A stretch of 64,000 bases of DNA from CAWIJJ01 sp963836405. GTDB lineage: Bacteria > Acidobacteriota > Terriglobia > Bryobacterales > Bryobacteraceae. The stretch is from NCBI GenBank assembly GCA_963836405.1, contig CAWIJL010000017.1, positions 248,001 through 312,000 of the forward strand. The letters are read 5' to 3'. Shown one piece after another: positions 54,798 to 63,274 of this stretch; position 1 is the first letter of the stretch; the number at the start of each line of letters is the position of its first letter. The notes beneath the pieces are model-generated. The model was not told the DNA's origin, searched no databases, and was given only the letters and a program-made list of their open reading frames with translations. Position numbers and translations under genes: made by a program.

Positions 54798-55046
54798 TCA
54801 GACGGCTTCGGGTTGCTGCGTTTCTTCCGGCGCCTGTCCCGTCAGGCTGTATTTCACCAGCCCGCGCCGCACTTCTTCGATGGCGATCACAGTCGGCTTT
54901 TTGGAAGAGGTCGGGAGCACCGGGCGAGCGCCCCCTTGCAGCTGGCGGGCGCGTTTTGCAGCCACGATGATGAAACGGTACATGCTCTGCTCTTTATCGT
55001 CCGGGATGGTGCAGTGCACGTTGTTGCGCGGGGCTTTGTCGGCCAT
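54798..55046 (-). CDS. rpoZ: RNA polymerase omega subunit
   Basis: 82 residues. M-A-D-K-A-P start (55046), then S-M-Y-R-F-I-I-V-A-A-K-R-A-R-Q-L and K-P-T-V-I-A-I-E-E-V, the omega signature. Between gmk and coaBC as in many bacteria. Confidence 0.9.
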   Translation of the reverse strand: MADKAPRNNVHCTIPDDKEQSMYRFIIVAAKRARQLQGGARPVLPTSSKKPTVIAIEEVRRGLVKYSLTGQAPEETQQPEAV

Positions 55047-55069
55047 ATTCTTTCTCTTTCTTAACTGCC

Positions 55070-55678
55070 TTAACTGCGAAACGTTTCCAGTACCGGCTGG
55101 ATCTGATCCTCGATCCGGATTCGCCGCACCCGTTCCGCGCGCACGATGGCGCACAGCGTTTCAGTGGACTCTTCCAGGCTTCGGTTAATCAGCACATAGT
55201 CGTACTGATCGTACTTCCGGATCTCCTCGGCCGCTTCCCCCAGCCGCCTGGCGATCACCTCGTCCCGGTCTTCGCTGCGCGCGCGCAGCCTCTGCTCCAG
55301 GGTCTGCCTCGAGGGGGCCAGGATGAATATCGATACGGCTTCGGGAATCTGCTCCCTCAATTGTCTCGCACCCTGGACGTCGATGTCGAGTACCAGGTCT
55401 TTCCCTTGGGCCCGTGCTTCCTGGAGGATACAGCGATGGGTGCCGTAGTAATTCCCGAACACCTCCGCCCATTCCAGGAATTCCCCGGCCTCGATCATGC
55501 TTTCGAACTCCGCCCGCGAGACGTAGCGGTAGCTGTGCCCGTCCACCTCCGTTCCCCGCGGCTTCCGGGTGGTGTAGGAGACCGAAAACATCAAACCCTG
55601 CACATTGGACATCAGACGCGCGACCAGCGTCGATTTCCCCGAGCCGGAGGGAGCGGAAATAATGAATACGGTCGTCAT
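55070..55678 (-). CDS. gmk: Guanylate kinase
   Basis: 202 residues; phosphorylates GMP. P-loop S-A-P-S-G-S-G-K-S-T near 8, then Y-T-T-R-K-P-R-G-T-E-V-D-G (GMP site) and D-I-D-V-Q-G-A-R. Full length; spacing of 13 bases from yicC. Confidence 0.95.
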   Translation of the reverse strand: MTTVFIISAPSGSGKSTLVARLMSNVQGLMFSVSYTTRKPRGTEVDGHSYRYVSRAEFESMIEAGEFLEWAEVFGNYYGTHRCILQEARAQGKDLVLDIDVQGARQLREQIPEAVSIFILAPSRQTLEQRLRARSEDRDEVIARRLGEAAEEIRKYDQYDYVLINRSLEESTETLCAIVRAERVRRIRIEDQIQPVLETFRS

Positions 55679-55691
55679 GCGCGGCGAAGGA

Positions 55692-56582
55692 TTACTCCAG
55701 GTTCAGGGATTGCTCCCGGATCTTGTCGATCTCGGATTTGGCGGCCAGCGCCAGGTCCGTGATCGTCAGGCCCAGTTCTCCCAGGCCGCCGGTCTTCGAT
55801 AGGACCGTGTTCGCTTCGCGGTTCATCTCCTGTAGCAAAAAATCCAGCCGTTTTCCCACCTCTCCCCCGCCCTCCAGAATGGCGGTCAACTGGGCCGCGT
55901 GCGTCCGCAGCCGCACCAGTTCTTCGGCGATATCGCTGCGGTCCGCCAGCAGCGCCGCCTCCTGCGCCAGCCGTTGCGGTTCGACGCCCGCCCCGTGGAG
56001 CAGGTCGGCCAGTTTTTCCCGCAGCCGCTTCTGGAATGCCGGCACCGCGCCGCCCCGGATCTCCTCCATCCGTTCCACCAGGCCGCAGATGTTGGCGCAC
56101 CGCTGCCGCAGTTCCACCACCGTGGCGCCGCCTTCGCGCTCGCGAAACTCGTTCAGGATCGCCACCGCTTCCCGCGTAACCGCCAGCACCGCCTGCGAGG
56201 TCTGCTCGTCCAGTTCGTCCTGCTCGCCGGTGCTGAGCATTCCGGGAATCCGCAGGGCCGCGTTGAGGTCGGGCTGGGCCGGGATGCCCAACTGCTGTGA
56301 GGCTTCCCGGAACGCCTCCAGGTACACCGCCAGCAATTGCCGGTTCAAGCTGGAGCCCGGGCCTCCTGTACGAATCAGCGACACATGAATCTGAATGTGT
56401 CCCCGAGCCACCCCGGCGCGGATGACGGTACGGATCTCGTTTTCGAGCGCGTCCAGCTCCGGGGGCATGTGGAAATGCAGGTCCAGTCCGCGGTGGTTCA
56501 CGCTTTTCAGGCTGACGGTAACTTCGCCCGATCCGAACGCCTGCCGCACCCGCGCAAAGCCAGTCATGCTCCTGACGCTCAT
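55692..56582 (-). CDS. yicC: YicC/YloC-family endoribonuclease
   Basis: 296 residues. Signature start S-M-T-G-F-A-R and S-V-N-H-R-G-L-D, and C-terminal K-R-L-D-F-L-L-Q-E-M-N-R-E-A-N-T. The family is a magnesium-dependent endoribonuclease linked to stress and often adjacent to gmk, as here. Overlaps the ABC transporter gene by four bases. Confidence 0.92.
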   Translation of the reverse strand: MSVRSMTGFARVRQAFGSGEVTVSLKSVNHRGLDLHFHMPPELDALENEIRTVIRAGVARGHIQIHVSLIRTGGPGSSLNRQLLAVYLEAFREASQQLGIPAQPDLNAALRIPGMLSTGEQDELDEQTSQAVLAVTREAVAILNEFREREGGATVVELRQRCANICGLVERMEEIRGGAVPAFQKRLREKLADLLHGAGVEPQRLAQEAALLADRSDIAEELVRLRTHAAQLTAILEGGGEVGKRLDFLLQEMNREANTVLSKTGGLGELGLTITDLALAAKSEIDKIREQSLNLE

Positions 56583-58408
56583 CCATCCACCACCGATCCG
56601 GCGTCTTCGAACTGCAGCTCGTGCAGCCGCTGGTAGATGCCGCCTTGGTTCACCAGTTCCTCGTGCGTTCCCACTTCGCGAATACGACCTCTCTCCAGTA
56701 CGACAATTTTATCGGCCCGCCGGATCGTCGACAGCCGGTGCGCGATCACGATCACCGTGCGATGCTCCATCAGGTTGGCGAGGGCCCTCTGCACCAGCAT
56801 CTCAGACTCGGTGTCCAGGTGCGAAGTGGCTTCGTCCAGAATCAGCAGCGGCGCGTTCTTGAGCAGCGCCCGCGCGATCGACAGCCGCTGCCGCTGCCCG
56901 CCGCTCAGTTTGATGCCGCGGTCGCCGATGACCGTATCGTAACCCTCCGGCAGCCGCGAAATAAACTCGTGCGCCAGGGCCGTTTCCGCCGCCGCCCGGA
57001 TCTCCTCCGCCGGCACCCCCGGCCTGCCGTAGGCGATATTGTTGGCCACCGTGTCGTTGAACAGAAAAGTGTCCTGCGCCACGATCCCCACCTGCGCCCG
57101 CAGGCTGTCCAGATCGGCTTCCCGGACGTCCACGCCGTCCAGCCGGACCGCACCTCCGGTCACGTCGTAAAACCGCGGCACCAGGTTCGCCATCGTCGTC
57201 TTTCCGCCCCCGCTCGGTCCCACCAGCGCCACCACCTCGCCCGCTTTCACTTCCAGGCTCAGCTCGGCGATCTCAAAACCGTTCGGAGCGCCCGGATAGC
57301 GGAAACAGACGCCGTCGAAAACCACCGCCCGGCGGAACCGGTCGAGCTTTCTTGCCGCGGGCAGCGATGCGATCCGGTCCTGGTGGTCGAGGTATTCGAA
57401 GACTTTCTGCGACGCGCCCAGCGCCTGCTGGAAAATGTTCGTGATCCCCACCAGCCGTTTCAACGGTTCCAGCAGCAGCAGCAGCGCCGTCAGGAAGCTG
57501 ACGAAATCCCCGGTGCTGATCGCGCCCGTCTTGATGTTCACGCGCGCATAAGTCAGCAGGGCCACGATCATCGCGAGCGCGATAAAGTCGATCAACGGCG
57601 AGGACAGCGACTGTTGCAGGATGTAGCGCATGTTATTCCTCTTGAGCCGCTGCGCCGCTTCCCGGAACTTGCCCGATTCGTACTGCTCCGCCCCGAAAGC
57701 CTTCACCACCATGTGGCCGCTCAATGTCTCCTGCAGAATCTGGTTCAGTTCCGCCTGCCTGTCCTGTGTGCGCCGGCTGGTGCGCCGGATCCGTCTGCCG
57801 ATGCGCGTCACGGGAAGCATCACGGCGGGCAGAATCGTCAAGCTGACGGCGGCCAGCTTCCAATCCGTGCTCACCAGGACGAACAGCAGCGCCAGGGCGG
57901 TGAAGAACTGCCGGAAAAAATCGGCCAGCATCTGCGAGGTTGCCAGTTGCACCTTGTCGATATCGTTCATGATCGAAGACATCAACTGTCCCGTGGAGTG
58001 CGCTTCGAAAAACTCCGCCCCTTGCCGCAGGACTTTGTCGAACACCGCGTTGCGCAGGTCCGTGACCGACGAGAACCCGGCATAGCTGATCAGGTAATTG
58101 CCCAGGTAGTCGAAAAGCCCCTTAGTCAGGAACGCGGCCAGCAGCGCAAACGCCACCATGAACCAGGCGCTTCGGCCGGTGAACGGCACAATCTGTTCGA
58201 GAAAAATCTGGTGCCCCAGAATCGGTTTTGCCAGCAGCGGCGTGGGTCCTTCGGTGGGCACGTTGGTCAGGACGCGGTCGAAGATCGGCCGTACCAACAA
58301 TGCCAGCGTCCCCTGCGCCGCCCCGGCCACCGCCATCAGCACCACCGACACAGCCAGGTGAACCGAATAGCGGCGCGCGTACGCGAGTAGCCGGAACATT
58401 TCCGTCAT
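56579..58408 (-). CDS. msbA: ABC exporter, MsbA-like (lipid A-core flippase)
   Basis: 609 residues: six membrane helices (about 20-310) fused to an ATPase with G-P-S-G-G-G-K-T-T (Walker A), L-S-G-G-Q-R-Q-R (signature) and L-L-I-L-D-E-A-T-S (Walker B). Directly coupled to a glycosyltransferase 9 gene (four-base overlap), supporting a role in lipopolysaccharide export; general lipid export is the alternative. Confidence 0.85.
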   Translation of the reverse strand: MTEMFRLLAYARRYSVHLAVSVVLMAVAGAAQGTLALLVRPIFDRVLTNVPTEGPTPLLAKPILGHQIFLEQIVPFTGRSAWFMVAFALLAAFLTKGLFDYLGNYLISYAGFSSVTDLRNAVFDKVLRQGAEFFEAHSTGQLMSSIMNDIDKVQLATSQMLADFFRQFFTALALLFVLVSTDWKLAAVSLTILPAVMLPVTRIGRRIRRTSRRTQDRQAELNQILQETLSGHMVVKAFGAEQYESGKFREAAQRLKRNNMRYILQQSLSSPLIDFIALAMIVALLTYARVNIKTGAISTGDFVSFLTALLLLLEPLKRLVGITNIFQQALGASQKVFEYLDHQDRIASLPAARKLDRFRRAVVFDGVCFRYPGAPNGFEIAELSLEVKAGEVVALVGPSGGGKTTMANLVPRFYDVTGGAVRLDGVDVREADLDSLRAQVGIVAQDTFLFNDTVANNIAYGRPGVPAEEIRAAAETALAHEFISRLPEGYDTVIGDRGIKLSGGQRQRLSIARALLKNAPLLILDEATSHLDTESEMLVQRALANLMEHRTVIVIAHRLSTIRRADKIVVLERGRIREVGTHEELVNQGGIYQRLHELQFEDAGSVVDG

Positions 58409-59316
58409 GCGTGCACCCGCAGGCGCGCCAGCGCATCCAGCACCTGCGACGTCGTGACCGCAGCGATGCCCCCCGGCGCCGTCACGATTTCACTCGGGGT
58501 CCGCCACGGACCCCAGATCTCCGGGTCCGACGCGCCGAAAATCGTCACCACCGGCAGCCCGCACGCCGCGGCCATGTGCGCCGGCCCTGAGTCGTTCCCC
58601 ACGAATAGCGAGGCGCCGCGCAGCAGGTCCGCGATCGAGGAGATCTTCGCCCCCCGTACCGTCCGGTAGCGCGAAAACGGCGACAGGTCGTCCGCGGCAG
58701 CGCCGATGAACACCGGCTCAATCCCGCCGCGCTCCAACTCCCCGGCAACTTGCAGGAACCCCTGCGCCCCCCAGGTTTTCCCGGCGGTCGCGGCAACCGG
58801 ATGAATCACGGCCGCCGCTTCCTTTCGCGCGGGCGCCCCGCCGCCCCCGATCTTCGCCCGCGGGATCTCCACCCTTTCGCCCGCCAGAAAAAACATGGCG
58901 CTCGCCAGGTGTTCCGCCGTGTGGACCTTCCGCTCCACCCCCAGAATCTCCTGGGCGCGCGAAATTTTGACGTTGTAAAGGGCGCGATGCCGGTAATGCG
59001 CAAACCCGGCGCGATACCGGGCCCCTGAGCCGGCAGTCAGCCATGCGCTGCGCGTGCCGCCATGCAGGTTCAGCGTGAGGAGAGGTTGGAAACCGCGCAC
59101 CGCCCGGATCCCGGGAGCCAGAACCCGGTCCACATCGGCGTGATTTTCGAAAATCTCCCGGAAGCGGTCTTCCACCCCCACGGCCACTTCGAGGTCGGGC
59201 CGCAGCCGTTTGAGCACGGCGAGCGCAGGAGTCGTGAGCACGCAATCACCCAACGACCGCAGGCGAATTACCGCCACGCGGCTGCCTCGCGGCAGACCTG
59301 CGAGTACACTTCCCAC
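58405..59316 (-). CDS. Glycosyltransferase family 9 (heptosyltransferase-like)
   Basis: 303 residues. V-I-R-L-R-S-L-G-D-C-V-L-T-T-P-A near 16 and F-V-G-N-D-S-G-P-A-H-M-A-A near 246 define the family, which adds heptose to the lipopolysaccharide inner core. Its coupling to the msbA-like gene fits. No membrane segment. Confidence 0.9.
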   Translation of the reverse strand: MGSVLAGLPRGSRVAVIRLRSLGDCVLTTPALAVLKRLRPDLEVAVGVEDRFREIFENHADVDRVLAPGIRAVRGFQPLLTLNLHGGTRSAWLTAGSGARYRAGFAHYRHRALYNVKISRAQEILGVERKVHTAEHLASAMFFLAGERVEIPRAKIGGGGAPARKEAAAVIHPVAATAGKTWGAQGFLQVAGELERGGIEPVFIGAAADDLSPFSRYRTVRGAKISSIADLLRGASLFVGNDSGPAHMAAACGLPVVTIFGASDPEIWGPWRTPSEIVTAPGGIAAVTTSQVLDALARLRVHA

Positions 59317-59319
59317 GCT

Positions 59320-59490
59320 CTAGTCTTCTACTTTGGCCTCGTCCACCAGCATCACCGGAATATCGTCGCGGATCGGGTAGACGCGGTGGCATTCGACACA
59401 TTTCAGCCCGCTCTGGTCGGGTTTGAGCTGAACCTCGGCCTTACAGACCGGGCACACGAGAATCTCCAGCAGATCTTTGCTGATGGCCAT
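59320..59490 (-). CDS. Trm112/YcaR-family small zinc protein
   Basis: A 56-residue gene: MAISKDLLEILVCPVC, then C-V-E-C-H-R-V-Y-P-I-R-D-D-I-P-V-M-L, with two C-x-x-C pairs for zinc. Typical of the Trm112-like/UPF0434 family, which lies next to lipopolysaccharide genes in many bacteria. It ends three bases before the glycosyltransferase start, so it leads the operon 59490 to about 52.9 kb. Confidence 0.85.
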   Translation of the reverse strand: MAISKDLLEILVCPVCKAEVQLKPDQSGLKCVECHRVYPIRDDIPVMLVDEAKVED

Positions 59491-59582
59491 AGCGACTCTC
59501 AGTGTAACAAGCGGCTCGCCACGCCTACCCGCCCCGATCCCAAGGGCGGCAGGATCTCGGAGTCCCGCAGCGGATGCGGACC

Positions 59583-60917
59583 TCAGCCCTCGCGCTGGGC
59601 AGCCATATTGAACAGGGTGGGCGTGTGCGCTACGTACCGCACGGGCTTCTTCAGCTTTACTATTTTACCTTCCCGGACGCCTCTCTCCAGCCAGTCTTTG
59701 ACCTGCGCTACTCGCACACACATTTTTCCGGCTAGCCATTCGTCGGCTTGCGGCTCCCCAAGCAGTTTCAGCACTGCGTCGATCACCAGGCTGTAGGCAT
59801 CGTGCGTCGGTTCGGCTTCCGCAATGCTAGCCGGCTTCTCCGGCTGCTCTTCTGCCGTGGCGGCCTCCGGTGCTTCGGGGCATACCTCTGCCGGAGAGAC
59901 TGCCGGGGCATCCACGATTCGCTCCGGCGTAGCGGCTGGCGGAGGCGCTGGGGAGAACAATTTCCCATTCTTATCTTCGGGCGCCGTCAATAGAGCGGCA
60001 AGGTTCGTCCATGGCTCGTCCGGAAATGGAATCCCGCCCATACGCACCAACTTTGGATTCCCCGGGGCCAGAAGGCCGGTCGATTTTACGAATACTTTCA
60101 CTCGACCATGCCGAAGAGCTTCGGTCGCTCCCGCCCATGTGCCCCCAGAGTCGGCTGAACTGGCAATGACCAGCGCAGCGTCACTGAGACCGTACAAAAG
60201 CTTATTCCGCTCCATCGCAGTGTAGGCAAACCATCGCGATTCCGGATCGAACGGCGACACCAGGGTCAGGTGCTCGCTTACCAATCCCGACCGGTATTGC
60301 CCGGAAGTGGCGGTCTTAGCCAAACCCTCGGCAAGAACGCCCAATGCCCAGCCGCCCACATCCAAAGCACCTGCCATTGCGTCGCGGTCAATCCCTTTGG
60401 CGGCGCCCGAGATAATCGCGATGCCTTCCTGCGCGCAATGCTCGCCGACGCGCCGCGCGAATTCGCCGTCCTCATCCGATCGGTCGCGCGACCCAACCAC
60501 AGCGAGCCCCCCGCGACTGAGCAGGCCCTTGGAACCAACACCGTAGAGAAGAGGCGGAGCGGCCTGCCCAAGATACCGTTTCAGACGTTCCGGATAACAG
60601 CCATCGCTCCGGCTCATCACCCACAGACCGCTTCTTTCCCATCGTTCGACGACCAAAGCGAGCGCGGCGCCGCGCTCGAGCAGCGGCGAAACCCGATCGG
60701 AATTCACCTCCGCTGTTTGAAGTCCGCCAAGCTTCGTTTGGCCTTCCGATGTCAGCAGATCGCCTGGCCGCAAACCCTCCGTTTTCAGCCAGGTCGCAAG
60801 TGTGTTGTATTGCCGGAGTCCGAGTGGCTTCAAGCCGTTGCCACCACGCTGGCCCAGCTCCCCACACAGGAGGAGCACCGCTTGCGTATCGGGTGTCAGA
60901 GTCGATTCCAATCCCAT
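59583..60917 (-). CDS. DprA/Smf-like DNA-processing protein, paired with a RecQ-ComFC fusion
   Basis: 444 residues. A Rossmann DprA core (about 100-330) has V-V-G-S-R-D-R-S at 140-147 and I-I-S-G-A-A-K-G-I-D at 168-177. The long C-terminal part is a Pro/Glu/Ala linker (about 310-370) and a small helical winged-helix-like end. DprA loads RecA on single-stranded DNA in transformation; related proteins appear in predicted defence loci. The stop-to-start gap to the helicase gene is three bases. G+C seems visibly lower than in the neighbouring operon. It is unlikely to be the only DprA of the organism; its role here is inferred from the partner. Confidence 0.85.
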   Translation of the reverse strand: MGLESTLTPDTQAVLLLCGELGQRGGNGLKPLGLRQYNTLATWLKTEGLRPGDLLTSEGQTKLGGLQTAEVNSDRVSPLLERGAALALVVERWERSGLWVMSRSDGCYPERLKRYLGQAAPPLLYGVGSKGLLSRGGLAVVGSRDRSDEDGEFARRVGEHCAQEGIAIISGAAKGIDRDAMAGALDVGGWALGVLAEGLAKTATSGQYRSGLVSEHLTLVSPFDPESRWFAYTAMERNKLLYGLSDAALVIASSADSGGTWAGATEALRHGRVKVFVKSTGLLAPGNPKLVRMGGIPFPDEPWTNLAALLTAPEDKNGKLFSPAPPPAATPERIVDAPAVSPAEVCPEAPEAATAEEQPEKPASIAEAEPTHDAYSLVIDAVLKLLGEPQADEWLAGKMCVRVAQVKDWLERGVREGKIVKLKKPVRYVAHTPTLFNMAAQREG

Positions 60918-60920
60918 CTC

Positions 60921-63017
60921 TTACTCACCATTCTCCGAGGAACTGTCTGCCAGAGCAAATGGATAAACGGGTCCACTTCCAGCCTGGCGCAACAGGACAG
61001 CCGCCGTTGTAAACGTCCACTTCGAATCCACCATGTCGTCCACCAGCAGCACCGGCGCGGGCCGAACCGCCGCCTGATCTATGGCGAACGCTCCGTGCAA
61101 ATTCTGAGCTTGTTGGAAGCTGTTGGCCCGCGTCTTCTGCGGTTCAGTATCCCTCACCTTCCGGATGCATTCCACGAATGGGAGACCCAGACGGCGGCCA
61201 AGGCGCCTGGCAAAGTCCGGAACAAGGGTCTGGTGCCGATTCGAGGGAATGCATGCGACCCAAGTCGGCGCCGGGCTGGGGCGCCAGCGGTTCTCGATGA
61301 GTCGGGCCGCAGTTTCGACGAGCCGGTCGTCAAAATGACGATCCTGTCGCTTGCCTTTTCGCACAAGCACGCCGAAACCAGGGTCGCCCCACCGGCATAA
61401 TGCCCGACCCTCCTGTGCCTGGTGCTCGACAGAGATAATCCCGCGCATCTCGGGAGCGGCCATTCCCGCCGGCCAGCGTTTTCGTGGTTGGATTGGGTTC
61501 TCCAAGCGATCGAGGAATTCCACTGCGTCGTGAGTGAGCGCTTCCGGGATGTCCTCAGGCAACAAATAGCCAACGCAACTAACGCATTTGCCGCAAGCTC
61601 CGGCGTTCGGATCGTTCAACTCCTCTGCCAGGAACCGCATCAAGCAGTCCCGGCTGCTCACGTAGGCCCGCATACGTTCCAGTTCGTGTCTCCGCAAGTT
61701 CGTGATCCGTTCGATTCGGTCGGCGGGCATCTGCCAACGCACTGGGTTCACAACGTAGCCGTCCTCCGTCTTCTGAATGGGTGCAGGCGATTCGAGTAAT
61801 AGAAAATCCAGAATCCTGTCGATCTTACCTCTCGATAGGTTGACTCGCTGCTGGAGCTTGGAAATCGTCAGTGCGGAGCCGGCGGTTCGCATCGCCGCCA
61901 GAAGCTGGTCCACGTCCTGGGGCGTGGGAAATGCCGTTCGTATAAAGTAGTCGGCGATGGCATCGTCTTCTTCGCCGTTGAGCAGAATGCCATAAGCATT
62001 GTCGACAGCGCGTCCTGCCCTCCCGACTTGCTGGTAATAATGCACGACGGAGGCCGGACGCTGGTAGTGGATAACAAACCCGAGATCCGGCTTATCGAAA
62101 CCCATCCCAAGTGCAACCGTGGCCACGAGAGCTTTCAGGTCATTGTTGAGCAGACGATTCTCCAGCGCTTCACGCTCGTCCGTTTCCAGCGCGCCGTAAT
62201 ACGCTTCCGCGTCGATTCCCTGTGACTGTAGCCAGCTAGCCAGACGTTTCGAGTCTGCAACGGTCAGCGTGTAAATGATGCCGCAGCCTGGCAGTTCGCG
62301 AAGGCGGCCGGCAAGCCATGCCATGCGCTCTGCCTGAGAGTGCAGGTAGATGTTCTGAAGGCTGAGGCTTGCTCGGGCCAAAGGTCCACGCTGGACCTCC
62401 AGATGCGGCCCCAGTTGCTCGACGATATCCCCGACAACCCGATCGTTTGCCGTTGCAGTCGTTGCGAGGACGGGTATCGTCCGGGGAAGCGCTCTCAATA
62501 TCCTGACAATTCTTCTGTAGTTCGGACGGAAGTCGTGGCCCCAGTCGGAAATGCAATGCGCTTCGTCGACTACGAAGAGACCCACCCTGCCGGCGATCGG
62601 CAGCAGGCATCGATTTACGAAATCGTCATTGGCAAGTCGCTCCGGCGATATCAATAGCACATCGATTTCGTTATGGTGCAGCCCTGCCTCGATTCGGGGC
62701 CAATCCTCCTCATTTGTCGAGTTGATCGTCTCGGCTCTGACACCAAGCCTTCGGGCCGCGGCGATCTGGTTCCTCATCAGCGACAGCAGGGGCGAGATCA
62801 AGATCGTGCAGCCGGCACCCCGATCGCGCAGCAATCTCGTGGCGAGAAAATACACCAGGCTCTTGCCCCATCCGGTCCGCTGGACCACCAGGAGTCGTGC
62901 CCTTTGTTGAACGAGGGCGGCGATCGCCTGCCACTGCCCATCGCGGAAGCGTGCGGTTTCGCTATCGAGGGCCTGCCGAAGCAGCGCTAAGGCTCGGGCT
63001 TGCATCAGGATGCCCAT
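60921..63017 (-). CDS. RecQ-family helicase fused to a ComFC-like phosphoribosyltransferase
   Basis: 698 residues. Helicase: T-G-W-G-K-S at 48-53, D-E-A-H at 151-154, Q-V-G-R-A-G-R-A at 330-337. A RecQ zinc site (Cys458, 475, 478, 481) follows. Residues about 540-690 are a phosphoribosyltransferase: T-E-P-Q-K-T-R-A-N-S-F with N-L-H-G-A-F-A (a ComFC-like segment) and V-L-L-V-D-D-M-V-D-S-K (656-666) as the PRPP loop. Typical RecQ has an RQC/HRDC end instead. Upstream 63018-63274 holds no gene I can support, so it is probably the first gene of a two-gene operon with dprA. Confidence 0.88.
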   Translation of the reverse strand: MGILMQARALALLRQALDSETARFRDGQWQAIAALVQQRARLLVVQRTGWGKSLVYFLATRLLRDRGAGCTILISPLLSLMRNQIAAARRLGVRAETINSTNEEDWPRIEAGLHHNEIDVLLISPERLANDDFVNRCLLPIAGRVGLFVVDEAHCISDWGHDFRPNYRRIVRILRALPRTIPVLATTATANDRVVGDIVEQLGPHLEVQRGPLARASLSLQNIYLHSQAERMAWLAGRLRELPGCGIIYTLTVADSKRLASWLQSQGIDAEAYYGALETDEREALENRLLNNDLKALVATVALGMGFDKPDLGFVIHYQRPASVVHYYQQVGRAGRAVDNAYGILLNGEEDDAIADYFIRTAFPTPQDVDQLLAAMRTAGSALTISKLQQRVNLSRGKIDRILDFLLLESPAPIQKTEDGYVVNPVRWQMPADRIERITNLRRHELERMRAYVSSRDCLMRFLAEELNDPNAGACGKCVSCVGYLLPEDIPEALTHDAVEFLDRLENPIQPRKRWPAGMAAPEMRGIISVEHQAQEGRALCRWGDPGFGVLVRKGKRQDRHFDDRLVETAARLIENRWRPSPAPTWVACIPSNRHQTLVPDFARRLGRRLGLPFVECIRKVRDTEPQKTRANSFQQAQNLHGAFAIDQAAVRPAPVLLVDDMVDSKWTFTTAAVLLRQAGSGPVYPFALADSSSENGE

Positions 63018-63274
63018 ACCAGATGTGTAGCAGCGAAATCGGAATCCTCATTGTAGTTCCGTACGGCCTTCTTCTTGGGTTGAAAGGCGGCAACGCGGGC
63101 TTCTTTCCATCAGCTAAGGCTCGTTCGCCAGCCCGGTCTGAAAGTGGCCTGCGTACGCAGGGTCGGGCGTGAATAAGAAGCCGAAGATGAGGGCGGCAGC
63201 GAGGACCAGCGGAGGAGAAAAGAAACAAGGAGCATGCCTCCAGTGAAGCGGCGGGTGTTCCAATAACTTCCATG

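Noticed and set aside
63018..63274. Possible gene between the RecQ fusion and the phosphopantetheinyl transferase
   Set aside because: Open frames on both strands are short, lack ribosome sites and show no protein-like pattern.
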